Source of the DNA: Elmis aenea
Lineage: Eukaryota; Arthropoda; Insecta; Coleoptera; Elmidae
Assembly (NCBI GenBank): GCA_947652605.1
Contig: OX393577.1
Span: forward strand, 69,712,108 to 69,776,107
Length of the DNA stretch: 64,000 nucleotides
Reading direction: 5' to 3'
A program made the translations under genes and the position numbers. Positions 23,376 to 36,177 of the stretch are shown in pieces (position 1 is the first letter of the stretch; each line of letters begins with the position of its first letter). A model generated the notes under the pieces. It had not been told where the DNA came from. It saw only the letters and a list, made by a program, of their open reading frames with translations, and did not search any database.

Positions 23376-26300
23376 TACTAAATTTAATGTTGATTAGCAA
23401 TATAAAAATGTTTTAAACATCTGCAAATCTGTTCTGAAAACTTAAAAATTGACTTGGTTTTATTCACACAATTTTTAAAAATTTCTGTATAAATTTCTTC
23501 ATTGTAATTTTTTATCTTTCATACTATGATACATTTAACTTTTTGTATTAGTATAAGCTTGTACTTAGTTTTCTAAATTAATTTTTACAGAAGCTGGGAC
23601 TATTTTACCGATTTCAAAAATATCTTAAGTGATTATTAATTATGTACGTTAATAAAGGACATTGTTATAAAGTGACTTTGCATGATCCAGTTATTTTTGG
23701 AAAGAAACAAATATTACTTACTTTGAGGAGAAAATTTTCATGATGTAGTGCTATAAGACACCTCAAATAATTTCTACACTCGGTATTGTAAATATTTATT
23801 TAATTTACCACACCTATTTGGAGTTAAATTTCCACTTTATTATTTAGTAACAGAGTAATTAGGGGAAAATTACCAAGCCAGACTATACAATGTTTCACCA
23901 CTAGAAGTATTAATGCAGAAAATCAGAACCGCAGAATATGAACAACAATACAATGATATACCGAAATTATTAACCACACAGTCTTAACGTCAGTAGAAAT
24001 CGTATTTTTGATTGTTTCTGACGAAGAGGCGAGAGTGTTTAAACTGGTCTAGTATTTCTTCAAAAAAATCATTCAAAAAATAATAAGTGATTATATTAGT
24101 TAATGAAATACTTAAATAATTCAAGCATTCATGTAGTCACATTATTTGCACAGCTATTCAAATCTAAGTGATGTAACAGCAAGCAATAAACTTCATTATT
24201 TTAATATAAAAGTCCTATAAAAACTTTCATAAACCTGAGAGGAATATTTTTATTACCTAAATTAATTAAAGGCGACGCTTACAGGCCCACAAAACCTACA
24301 GCTTTTTTCACTTTATATATGAAATGGAACGATAATTACATTACGAGATGAAAATGCGACCCTTGCAAATGAATTTTCAATTCTCTTGATTGTATCTAAC
24401 TATCTACAGACGAAATTATTTCACCTAGAAATGAAAATAGACGTGAGGCAATTTCGCGATAAAAAAAGTTTAAATTTTCACGTCTTATCGTCCTTAATGG
24501 GGAGTTTTATGTGAATATTTTCTTACGTCTAGGGTTGTAATCCGCTTGGAGCTAAATTTATGAACATTTGCGGAGCTGTTACTGATTGTCGTAACATCGA
24601 TTCGGGTTGTTATATGAAGTAACTTGTTGATAGCACTGAGATGTAGAGGTAAACTTTGCACACGGCGAGACAGTATCGGCACGAGCTAAATTAGTGTTTT
24701 TCGCGGTTACTGTAAAGGGGATTTAACTGTGTTGCATGCGAATTCTGTACTGGATCGCGGGCCGAATGGAAGGAAGGTGCATCGATTTTGGTTCGCGGCT
24801 GCCCTAGGAAAATGTGGTAAAGTTATGGAGTACACCGAAAACCGATAAAATTCGCCGCTTGCGGCTTGCAATTCATAAATAAAAAACGGGAGAATCAAGA
24901 ATGAAAGCCCCATAAATTTCAGTATAACTTATGTATAAGAAAAGTTTTATATTTGATCTAGGGGAGTTTTAGTTTTGAACTTAGGATATATATTCTTGTT
25001 TTATTAGTTTGCGTTTGTATCTGCCGGTTTAAGTCAGCTAAGTTCTTGTGATTTAATAGAGCAATTTTGTTAAGTTATGGAGCGCAGCAATCTAACACTG
25101 TAATTATTTATTCACGCTGCGATTTTTTAATTCGAGGAAGCGTTGATGAATGAACGGACGGATGATTAATGCTGGCTGAAATATTTGGTGCTGAAAAAAA
25201 CGGAAGTCTTTCTCATTTTCCGTTCAATTAAAATTGATTAAGATAAAAGAACTAATTAATAATCACAGGTCTTTAGCTCTTTACGACCGGTATATAATGT
25301 AGCTTTTAAGATTTCCAGGCTAAAATCGACGTTACATCCCCACTGAGTAGTTTGAATTTTTTGATTATTTTTAGAAACATGGACTGCACTTTTCCATTTT
25401 TCATTGTATTTGCTCAGTATTTAAACGACGTATTCAATAAACTATTTGATTTGTATGAATGAGTTAGCATTGCATTTATATTGTAAGCGTGTACTCCCAT
25501 ATTAGTTTTTATTTTTAATGAAACTTTTTTCAGGTTACAGTGCTTTACAGTTTTGCTGAAAAGATAACGCAGCGAAAATTAAAGGCATGCTCTGTTGATC
25601 AAAGAACGTAGGTTTGAAAGTATGTTTTGAATGTAATCGTTAAAGGATTTCTTTGTAATGTACTGCATAAGAAAAGCTAACATTTAGTTTAAAAGGCAAC
25701 CCCGCTAACTGCTGAAAATCAGCCCATTTTGATGTTCTGTCGTCTTTAATTTGCTGTTTTATAATAAACTTTGTGTATTGGACTTTGCTAAAAAAAAAAA
25801 AAACAGACTAATTTGGGGGAAATTTATTGCTAAGGTAATAAAAATAAACTTACACCTACAGTAAATAAAATTAAGAGCGAATAATAATTGTGTTCAATAA
25901 AAATTAATAGTTCATTATATATGTACAATTTTGTTTGAATATACTCTAGAATGAATTTCAGTTATATTCTACGCCAAATTTTATCCTTCTGAAGTAATTT
26001 ACTGCAGCAACCAAAATGTGATTATTAAGCTGTTAGCGAATGTTAATAGTATATGCTTAAATTTTCAAGTGATTCGTCTTGTAATATAATTAATTTTAAT
26101 TAAAAATCATCTTTTATTGTAAACAATTCCTTCACTAGAATATGTAGTTAATACCTAATTATTTCATGTCGTGTACTTTTGTAGTTACCTCAAAAAACTA
26201 ACTTTATTTGCTGGCAGGTTGTTAACTTCTGCAAACGAAATACCAATAAAAACAATTTATCGGCGCTAATGTTTTGAAATTGTCCTTTTCCTGGATGTAA

Positions 26301-27969
26301 GCTTTTCAGCACACGGATGTTTCAATTTAGTTCCTAGGACGTTGTTTGTAAAACTGATATAACCTTTCAGATTGCAGCAATAAAGCTTTTTGCACAGGTG
26401 CCCCGACCTTTTTTTCGCTGTCGGTCAGCAAATGTTTGACAGTTATGTCCTTAATATTACCGGGCGTTTTCTGTATTTTTTTTTTGTTACGGAAAGAAAA
26501 TATTTACAATACCAATATAAGGTGGAATGTCGCGTATTATTAAAAAAGTCGATACATTTTGTGTACTGAAGTATAACAAGATAGCAGAATTTATGGTATT
26601 GATAAGCAAAACCTTTTTCCCCCTCATATTGTAAAATTGGTGTAGCGTCTTTTACTACTTTATGAAACTTGTTAACTTAAGCTTTTGATTATTTGCAAAA
26701 AAAAGTAATATAATACGACGCGTATCTTCTATTAACATCATTTTAATAAGTTTAATTAAAAGATTAAAACACACTTTTCTTTTTCATGAAGAAACTTCTG
26801 TAAAAATGCTGGATCAGTTTAGCTAGAGACTATCGTCTCTTCAGTGAACAAGGGATTAGTCTAGACTAGTTTTTCTGCTTATAAGTTTTGTTATAGATAT
26901 TGAACGATTTTTGAACTGTTAAATTAACAAATCATTTAAATATTTCCAACGTCAAGCAACGACTGGAAACAGTTTTGATTCTATTTTTTTATTTTGAATA
27001 ATGCAGTGTGATACGTTAATGGGACGGAATTATGAATTATAAATGTGTAGGTCTTTGTTTAGTGTCGTCCAGTGCTTCCAACCATTTGCAGAAACTCACT
27101 TGAAGTAAAATCTGCAGGCGGTGTACATGTAAAGCCAAATTAAAAACTTTTCAATTTGTACTTAAGCACCCGTCTTGTGGTATCTAGATAGCTTTATTTT
27201 CAGAGGTAATAGAGATTATGTTTACTCGCAGTGCCCTCAGGGGGTAAAATCGATTTTTGCACCCTAGGTCGCAACAAGGATTGCCCAGCAGTGACAGGTT
27301 TAGAAGTATTAAAATTCACGAGCTGGGATAATATATTCTGTAGCAGATACACGGTCCGCGAATATCTATCGGCATAATAGCAATACGTTTGGAATGTCAG
27401 TGGTTTTAAATCTGGATTTGTGAAATTTAAATTGCAAACGGATCTAAAAACAAACCAAATATAAACTTGGCGATATTTAAATCGGCGTTTGTTTTGAGAA
27501 GGTGGCGTTAACAAGAATGAATAGAAATGTTTGTTGAGAAAATACGAAAGGAAATTGGCTGTAAGTCTGAGTTACACAATAAATTTGCATTCAGAAAGGA
27601 AAATAACAATAGCTATTTCAAGAATGGTGAGAATGAAACGGTTAATCGAAATATAGCGATAAAGAACTACCAAAGTAATTGTTTTGCCACAGAGGATACG
27701 AAGTACCTCAACAAATTTTAAACTGGAATCTTGGAGGTTTTGTAATGGAATTTTATAGCCATTGTTATACAAGATGTCCAGTAATAAATAGGATGTACAT
27801 AGCTTTAGCTTCATAACATATTTGTGGCATCATTTTGAGTCGATCTTAAATTTTCCACAAAAAATGATAAATTGACATGTTATTGTAACAATTTCTGTTC
27901 ATTTGAGGTTGTATTTTCATTATTAACTGAAGAAGAAATAACAGTAGTAAAGTTATAAAAGTGAACTGA
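23376..27969. other. Non-coding stretch with a CpG-rich island
   Basis: No protein exon recognised. Copies of the AGAGATCC/CTAGACCAG interspersed repeat lie near 24015-24075 and 26787-26860. Between about 24480 and 24880 CpG is clearly more frequent than in the surroundings, with runs such as GGATCGCGGGCCGAATGGAA; this could be a regulatory element or a noncoding exon. Open frames there (minus strand, 62-68 codons) have no family similarity. Confidence 0.35.
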
Positions 27970-28260
27970 ATTTTTAAATTTGAAATATGTTTCGTTGATC
28001 GCGCGGGGATCTTCTTCGGATCAAACATGCGTTTGTTATTCCATCTTCGTGGAATATAGTTTCATCAGTAAATAAAATCTTCGGGCACAGCTCCTGGTTT
28101 TGAAACAGCCAATTATAGAAGTTTCTCGTGCCAAATAATCATTAGATTGCAGATCCTGGATACTTCGTACGTGAAACGGTTGCAAACAAAGTTATGTAAG
28201 GTTGTTCAACTGTCATCTGGTTGCCCCAAGCTCGATTGCGAACTCTTCTTTTGATACAAT
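27970..28260 (-). pseudogene. Mariner/IS630-type transposase relic
   Basis: The minus strand encodes NFYNWLFQNQELCPKILFTD followed by ETIFHEDGITN, the catalytic-Asp region of the IS630/mariner-like transposases common in insects. After a frameshift, EEDPRAINETYFKFK matches the following EENP-R-type segment. Upstream and downstream parts are not recognisable, and the DNA-binding and final acidic residues are missing. Decayed fragment. Confidence 0.65.
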
Positions 28261-31069
28261 AGTGCACATGACTAAAGACTCGACTATCCAGGAAAATATT
28301 AAAACGCCCTAAGTTTAAGTTTGTTCAAAAAGGGTCTAAAGCAATTTTTACAAAAAAGGTTCCAAGAAACTTTGCATTTTTTGGGTAAATTATTGTAAGT
28401 TTTGCAATAATTTTGATATTTTCTGAAATTTAAATACCTTGAGCTGTGCCTTTCCACCTTTGATTTGCTCCAAAACGGCCTTCAACAAATTTAACAGCTT
28501 TTAAAATTTTTAAAAAAGGTCCAAACAAACATTATTTTCATTCTGGAAACGATTCAACAGTTATTGTAAACATAAATTCCAGAAATTATTTCACGGTCGA
28601 AATTGTTTGCTGATACGAAATTGATTTAACTTGGGAATAGCTCCAATCAATCATTGCTGAAAATTTTCAACACCTTTTTGCACATATCTGCCAACGAAGC
28701 ATGGTAGTACCAATTGGAATTTAAATTAAATACTTGTCTAAAAATAAAAGTGAATCGGTATCGGGTTTAAAATCGATAACAACTATGAGAGTGTTTCTGT
28801 CTGGATTTGACTCATGAATAACAGAAAAATTTATCTGAGATACTCGCTAATAAAAATCTCTACCCGTTTAAATTTGCTGATGCTTTTCATGGCACTAAAC
28901 AGAGTGCTGGATGCTTTTAACAGAACTTACTTTTCGAGAGTTCATTTAAAATGCATGTTGTGTGTGTTTCGACATGAAAAACATGGGGATCTAGGAAACA
29001 TTAGGGATAAAACGATGGTTAAGCTCGCAAAGAAGTGGTTTTACGTGCTTGGCAACAATCTAAACTGAAAATGTGCATATTATGGACTGTTCATGATATA
29101 TTCTGAAAACCTTTCGTTAAGAATTGAAGCGAAAACAAACCAAGTTGAGTAGCGGTAAGCGAAAACGAAACGCTCGGTATGGTTGAAAATAATTTAATGT
29201 TATTCAACTAATGATCGTGAACAAATTTTGTATCAAACATTTTTTTGTAGCTTTACTAGTAACGAAGCTATGGAAATATTTGTCTTGTATGGGACTTAAA
29301 AATGTGACATTTGTGAAAAATGTATTTATGCATTTCTCAAAAACAGTTGATTTTAGGTACAAAAACCTTGCATATGTTTGATAGAAGCTTTGATTTAGCA
29401 ATGAAATAATATAAAATATACACAGAGTTCTTTAGTTTTGCACCTTTTCCAGGTAAATATTTTTTTTTACCAAGGCAAAAGTTGTATACAAAACTGAGGT
29501 TGGTTAGAATGCCTGGAGGGACACTTTAGATTACTTTTGTAGGCACTTTCACAAACGTTTTCTGAAAATGTTGGACACCCCAAGCAATGCATTTTTATCC
29601 TAAGTTTGCTTAACAACGCCATCAAAATTTTTTTTACAGCCTTCATAGAATTAAAAATATTCCTAGGATAAGGCTTTGTATATTCTGTCGTCAAAGGTTT
29701 TGTGATGGTTTTGTATTAACTGAAAATATTAAAGACATCCTATGCAATATGCAATACATTTCTTCTGTTAGTTTGTATAACAACAGTCCTTTATAATCAT
29801 ACTATTTTTGAACTGTACTTATTTCATTGAAATTTTCCGGGTTTCATATTAACGGACAATGGTCCTACGACTTTTAACAGTTATCGTTTAAATGGATATT
29901 TTATAAAAAGCCCTTTCGTGCTGTCATGTTACCGAAAAAAGCGCTGAGTAACCTATTCGATATAATTTGATAACCTTCAGATAAAACGAAGTAAGGGTCA
30001 TTTGCTCTGGATACAGCAAGCTTCAGCAAAATTTAAAATTTCTATCAGGGAGCCTAAGGACGTTATCGTTGCTACAACAAAATCGCTTTATTTTCTTAAA
30101 GTAGCAGGTTCCCGTTCACATTAGCAACAAAAACAGATCACAAAACCGTATTATTCATAGCAAGAAAAGTAGATATTTCCAAATGCTGTTCTCTCGAGAT
30201 ATTTTCTGAAGTTCTTTTTTCATTTTTCATACTTTCCTCTCTCCCGAGTCTCAGTTATACAAAACCTTTATTTGTTTACGACTACGAAAGGCCCTGGTTC
30301 TAAAGTGTTCAGAACTCAACATCGTTTCTGTCTCTAAAAGTTTGAGTGGATGGAAAATCTGCTTGCTTCAAAAATATCCCAAGAATATCCGGTTTAAGAA
30401 ACCGACGAAAATATTGTATGCATCGTAGAATAAAAATACGAATCTAAGTGATTTTGAGTGCAATATGTTTGCAACGAATTAATTAGTTTTACATTAATTA
30501 TGGTAATTTCGAATATAACGAACCGTTTTTCAATGGTACACTATTGAAGTGTTTGTATTGATCTGAATTATTTACACCAAAGCCTTATCAATGTGTGCTG
30601 TAATTAACCAATGATTCTGTTTGGAGGTTCTCAATGATTTAACACGTTCCTTTTCATCAACTTCAATTGAGTGTGTTCTCATAAAGGGTTTTACTGTACC
30701 ATAAATTGGCGAGAGAGATTTATGGAAGAAAGCTTTATTAAAATTTCACGTTTTATCCAACAGTTCGTCTAAAAATATATTGGACGTGGGTGTAAAAATC
30801 GTACTGAGGTGCAAATTGACTTCGCGTGTAAACATATACAAAAATTTCGTTTCTTACACGTTTCGAAACGAGCTTTTTTTCTTAAATATAATGAGTTGCG
30901 TGAGGACAAGGCCTCGAATAGTTATTTAAGGGAAAAAATACATTAGCGGGCTTATCACGATAAACTTTTCTCTTAGACTCCTTTTGATGGTATCAACAAG
31001 TCGCCTATTTGTCACTTTTTATGATATGGGTTTTGAAATGCATTTTCTTGATGTTGGTCGTCGACTTGC
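28261..31069. other. Non-coding stretch, nothing recognised
   Basis: AT-rich sequence without convincing exons, RNA genes or well-defined repeats. The open frames at 28814-29068 (plus) and 29467-29694 (minus) have no family features and look random. Confidence 0.3.
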
Positions 31070-32000
31070 TAGTAATATCAGATCATAAAATAGAAGTAAT
31101 AGTTGTAATTTAGTGTGTCTCCTATGTTCTGTGGTGTCTACGAAGTTTTAAGCCAATAGTTTAGCTGTCAAGGTTTTTTTGAGTAAGATATAAAATTGCA
31201 GTACTTTTTTGTCCTTCATGCAACATTTTTAATAAAAATTTAAACAAACTGAGGATAGTTAATTGCTATTTATGGTTTAATAGAGTGTAAATGAAGTTTT
31301 AAGCCGATTTAAAACATTCAAAACATTAAGATTTCAAAGCAACCTGCACATAACACATGAAAAAGTCCCTAGGCTCATCTTGGCATGCGCTCAACTGATT
31401 CCGAGATATTTTCCGACCTAATGCTTTTTTTACGGGTTTTAGAAGTTCGCTATTAGGATCACAGAAACGAGAAGAGAACAATTGTGGATATTAGTAAAAA
31501 TTAGGTTTCTTAAGTTGGCAACAATGCGTCAAAATATAAATATAAATACCTCAGCTGATTGTATTTTTTGAATGTCAAAATCGCAGTTTTAACCAAATTA
31601 TGCTAAATCACACGTTTCCCATTATTTTATGATAATTTTAAAACCGTAAATAAAAGATTTGAAGTCTAATAATCATTATTTAGGCTATAAATAACTGTGT
31701 ATGGTGTTTTAAACCATTTTCCATTTTACTTTTCAAAAGTTTTTGAATTATAATTAAACAATGTGCATTTTGTATGAAAACTTTTAAATCGTAATTTCAT
31801 AGATTCGAGAGCTAATAATTATTATTTTAGCTAAAAAGGCGCGTGTATACAGTTTTAGGTCAGTTTAGGTTAAAGTTATTTAAATCTTTGCACTTTTTCC
31901 AATTTTCATAATTTTTTATATTATAGTTTAAACCGTCGGAGAACGAACAATTGTTATTTGGTGAGTAAATAACGTGTAAAACTTTTCGAATTTATTCTCA
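31070..32000. repeat. Decayed tandem repeats, unit roughly 130-220 bp
   Basis: A loosely conserved phrase recurs about every 130-220 bases: AATAGTTGTAATTTAGTGTG (31095), GATAGTTAATTGCTATTTAT (31254), GAACAATTGTGGATATTAGT (31477), TCTAATAATCATTATTTAGG (31666), GCTAATAATTATTATTTTAG (31812) and GAACAATTGTTATTTGGTGA (31946). Several copies are followed by a GTGT and AAGTTTTAAGCC or GGTGTTTTAAACC segment. Divergence is high and the copy edges are not sharp. Confidence 0.5.
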
Positions 32001-34186
32001 AAAACTGTGCCAAACTGCACACACTTTTTTATTTATAAGTGTAAACTTTTTTGTCGTGTTCAATAAAATGTTAACTCAGGCGATAATCCCAGTAAGTGTC
32101 CACTCTTGTATTGATGATATGAAATAAACTTTTATGGCTTACTAAAATATTAACCCAAAAAGTACGGAAAGTTATGAAACGTGTTGTCACATACACCCAA
32201 ATGTTTCTGAATAGAAATAAATAATGTACAATTTAGCTCATGTTGCAATAAATGCAATCAATATATTCACACAACGGTTTATTGCATATTAAAAAGGTTG
32301 AATCCGTTGTAATTTCACAGTGCTCTAGAATCACGCACGCAAATAATCCTAACATCCTGTATATTTAGCTTGCAACATGAAATTGCTTCTAAATATAGAT
32401 AGAACATAAAACACGATGGTTGTAAAGATACCAAAGACGTGCTAAAAGGAAGGACATTTGATACATATATGATGACAAATTAAGATGTTCGTAGCACATC
32501 AGTGACTTTTCTTAGTGGCACTAACGTTATTGCCGACTTCATTTTGACTTTGTGCCTCAAGAAAACCGAAACAAAAAGGTATTTCAATGTCCTTACAATA
32601 ACGAACCATACTTTTGTTAAACACAGTAATATTCTTTTTTAAGTATAATATATTTTGGTATTACAAAAATGTGCGTATCTGATTTTTAATGTTTGTTGGT
32701 ACGGGCGCTTTTAATGTTAACCAGATTTTGTGTACATTCATAACAGTTTTTTTCAAGCAGACACGCCGATAAAAATTATTAATAAATATAGTAGTATTAT
32801 GCTCTAAACAAACCCAAGGTTGACGGTTATTCTCCATTTGCGTGAGTTCAATATTTTATTTATTTAACAAATTCCAAACATTTCATGTTTTTAGCCCATT
32901 CACGCCAGCAATGTTTTAATGCTAGTTATTTTTTATAAGCTGAAAAAGATCTTAAAAATAGAAATATAAGTTATTAGTTACATCACGAAAGGTTTTGTCA
33001 ATATATGAACAAGTGAGCTTTTTTTAGAAATATCTCAAACATGTAATAAAGGTTTCGATATAAGAACTGAAATAAACGAAAAATTATTATTGTTATACTT
33101 TGATACTGATGTAATATATATGTATGTTATTGTCCTGTAAGGATTTGATTACAACATACAATAAGTACCTGCTTGCAAACAACATAAATGAAAATTAAAA
33201 TGCCTTTGAAACTAATCATAATAAAACCAAGTACTAACATTATAGTTCAATCTTTTGAAGAATTTCTTGCAGAAATGGTAGACCAGGTTTTCGACTCTCA
33301 TCTCTTCTTTAGTATCTTTATTTATTATAAAAAAAGCTCCTGGCTAAGTCTATAAGCTGTTTTAATCTTTCTACAAAAGATCCTACGTTAAAAAATATAA
33401 GTGGTTTTTAATTAAACTTATTTATGTTAGGAATTCCTCAAATAATTCAAGCATTTAAGTACACAAGATCTGTAATATTTTCGAGAAATTTATTTGCAAT
33501 TTGATACACCAAAGTCGTTTTAACGTTCAAGGAAAAACGTTTACATAAACGTGAAGTATCGAATGAGATTTGCTGGAAATCTGTTTGCTAAAGCATTTTC
33601 GATTTTCCGATATTATTTGCTTTAACTTAGCGCCATATGTATTTGTGAAAACTTCGCAGCTGGGTGAGATATTTTGCTTGCTTTTGTTACCAAACAGGTT
33701 AAGCTTGCTGCTGATAAGAAAATACCAATTTTTCTCGATTGATGTTTATAATCATCAAGGGATGTACTAAATATTCAACAAATATATTATTAGTTACTGC
33801 AAAAAAAACTGTAGACTTATTTGAGAGATGGATTTACGTTATGAACAAGTTAAATGAAAAATTACTAGATATATTTATTGAACATTGTCATGTGAAAATG
33901 TTGAACCAGTTTTAAGATTCGCAACCCTTCGTCAAAATTAATCTTATAGTGATAAAAAAAAAGATTAACAGATTTAGCAAATTATTTTCCAGGAAACGAT
34001 ATAAATTTAAAACGAGGTAATAAGGTTTTGAAATTAATAGGGCATGTTTAGCTAATGCCTTTAAAAACGTAAAATTTTTAGAAAAAACAGCTACGCGTCT
34101 ATGGGTGCCTTGTATAAATATGTGTAGATAATAATACAAGTATTGTATCCTTGCTAATTTAACATATAATTTTCTGCACAAAGATT

Positions 34187-34690
34187 AAAAAATATTTTTG
34201 ATCAATTTCTGAACGAACTGATAGTCGTAATGCATTGAATAAATGTTGTTTAACATTTCTACAAACAATGCAGCTAATAAGTATATTTTACAATTTTTGG
34301 CAAAATATTTCCAAGGGTACCTATATACACTTGTCAAATTTTAAGAACTTTGAAGGGCTATAAAAAATATTTTTAATCGGATTCTGAACAAACTGGTTGT
34401 CATTACGCATTAATAAAATGTGATTTCATCTTTCTATGAACAATAAAAAAATGTTCCAAGGGTATACACTTGGCCAATTTTGAAAAACTTGAAGAGCCAT
34501 AAAAATATGTTTAGATGGTTTCTAAGCAAACTGATGGTCAGTATGCATTAATTAAATATTATTCAGTATTTTTACAAACAATACAGCTAAAAAATTTTTT
34601 TAGAATATTTGACAAACAGGTTCCAATGATTAACAGTTTACAAATCATTCAAAATTTTGGAGAGCATATTAATCAGCTTCTGGACAACTT
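34187..34690. repeat. Three degenerate tandem copies of a ~140-190 bp unit
   Basis: Copies begin near 34187, 34366 and 34504. Each has an ATATTTTT or ATATGTTT start, then a CTGAACGAACTGATAGTCGT-like segment, a GCATTAATAAA-like segment, a TTTCTACAAACAAT segment and, in the first two, CCAAGGGTATACACTTG. The CAAGGGTATACACTTGG motif recurs at about 59240, so the family is dispersed as well. The 64-codon frame over the third copy is probably not a gene. Confidence 0.6.
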
Positions 34691-34889
34691 CGTAGTTGGA
34701 TTAGTATAGATATAACTAGACATACCTTTAAAATTTATGTAAATTTAGGGCTTATTACAATATTACTTTAACATTTGCAACCAGCAACAACAAAATTACG
34801 CTGAAAATATGTATCATTCCTCATGAAACACAAATTATGCATTCCACTGTGATGAGATCAAAGCCCAATTAAAAATGGCTGATAATAAA

Positions 34890-35177
34890 TTAACGTAGCG
34901 GTTTTTTGCAAGTTTCCAGAAAAAGCAGCAAATCCACTGGATTTGCAACCCCTCGACTTGAAATACTTTTAATGAATGTTAATGCTGCAATAACGTATTC
35001 ATTATGAATAAGCCACAGCCTTTTCAGATACGCCTCAGCGCTCTTCTCGCTGGAAAGGGATTTAATTTCGAAAAATTCTTTCCGAAATTTTAAATGCGAA
35101 CGAATTTTTGTCAATGACTTGTTTATATTTGCATATAGATTATCTACGGGTAATAATAATTTTGTGACGTAGTCCAT
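34890..35177 (-). CDS. Unrecognised 95-residue ORF
   Basis: A complete frame starts at an ATG in a good context (GCCATGG) and ends in a stop. The protein starts MDYVTKLLLPVDNLYANINK, is rich in Leu, Ile and Lys, looks mostly helical, and shows no signal peptide or clear membrane segment. No family is recognised. It stands alone in otherwise coding-free DNA, with no splice partner or clear polyadenylation signal found. It may be a small gene, a retrocopy or chance; the Met start and context are the only support. Confidence 0.25.
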   Translation of the reverse strand: MDYVTKLLLPVDNLYANINKSLTKIRSHLKFRKEFFEIKSLSSEKSAEAYLKRLWLIHNEYVIAALTFIKSISSRGVANPVDLLLFLETCKKPLR

Positions 35178-35711
35178 GGCGTTATCGAACCGACGTATTA
35201 GACCATGAAAATAGACTTAACGTTTTCAATATTTCACACTTAAACAAAAATCAGTCCTTGCTTGTTTAACTGTATCCGGTCGTGCATATTTCAACCCGAT
35301 AAGGTCACTAAAATATCACCTGCTGATTATATCTAGGTTGATGTAATGTTTTCGTGCTCTATTTTCACTATTAGATCAATGCTTACCTCTAATACTCTGT
35401 TAATATTAAAGCTTCACAGCTGAAAGTAATAAATGGGGCGATATATTGTCGCGTCTCTTATCCAGTTCCATTACTGTTGAGATTTTTCGATGCCTGCAAG
35501 TGACACTTTGAGATTTCTAAAATAAAGCCGCAATTTACCAGGAAAACTGTGACATTTTTCGAAGACATGCACGTGAGGTACTCGATCTCAAGATACTTGT
35601 TCATCTAAAGTACTTCTTTTATTTATCAACTCATATACGATTGGATAAAGATTGATACAATTGGTTACAGAGTTTTACCAAAACCTTTTACACAGTATAA
35701 CTCCATTATTA

Positions 35712-36174
35712 TACAGGGTGTTTCTTAAATATTGCGAAAAAAATTGGGAGGTGATTCCTTATCGAAAATTAAGGGGGGTCTTTCATATAACATTTTTTCC
35801 TTAGACGTCTCGTTTCGGAGTTACACCCCCCTAAAAGAAACATTTTGTAATTGCAAAACTTCAACCCACCAAAAAGTTTTGATAAAAAACAACAGGGGTC
35901 GCACTTTTCAGCCCCCTGTGAGGTGGGAGATGATTGAAAAGATTACTATAGGAAACCTTTTAATAAGTACAAAACATCTACCAAATATCATTCTTCTACA
36001 TTTATCCAAATTTGAGAAATAAAATAAAAACCTAATTTTACCGCTCCCTTTAGGAGGGTTTAACTCCGAAAGGATTCGTCTAAGGAAAAAACTTTATATG
36101 AAAGACCCCCCTTAATTTTTGATAAGGAATCACCTCCAGAATGTTTTCACAATATTTAAGAAACACTCTGTATA
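35712..36174. mobile_element. Foldback element with ~130-bp inverted arms
   Basis: The left arm starts TACAGGGTGTTTCTTAAATA and runs through GGTGATTCCTTATCGAAAAT and GGGGGGTCTTTCATATAA to about 35845. The right arm is its reverse complement, ending TAAGAAACACTCTGTATA, with scattered mismatches. The spacer is about 200 bp. The outer TACAGGGTGTTTC/TACAGAGTGTTTC terminus belongs to a repeat family seen elsewhere here (884-900, 20517, 43983-44050). No coding capacity is apparent; the 96-codon frame at 35732-36022 lies across the left arm. Confidence 0.78.
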
Positions 36175-36177
36175 TAA

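Noticed and set aside
24494..24913. Minus-strand frames in the CpG-rich island as a gene
   Set aside because: Short, no family motif; better kept as a possible regulatory or noncoding segment.
35732..36022. 96-codon plus-strand frame
   Set aside because: It covers the left arm and spacer of the foldback element, so it is not a plausible gene.
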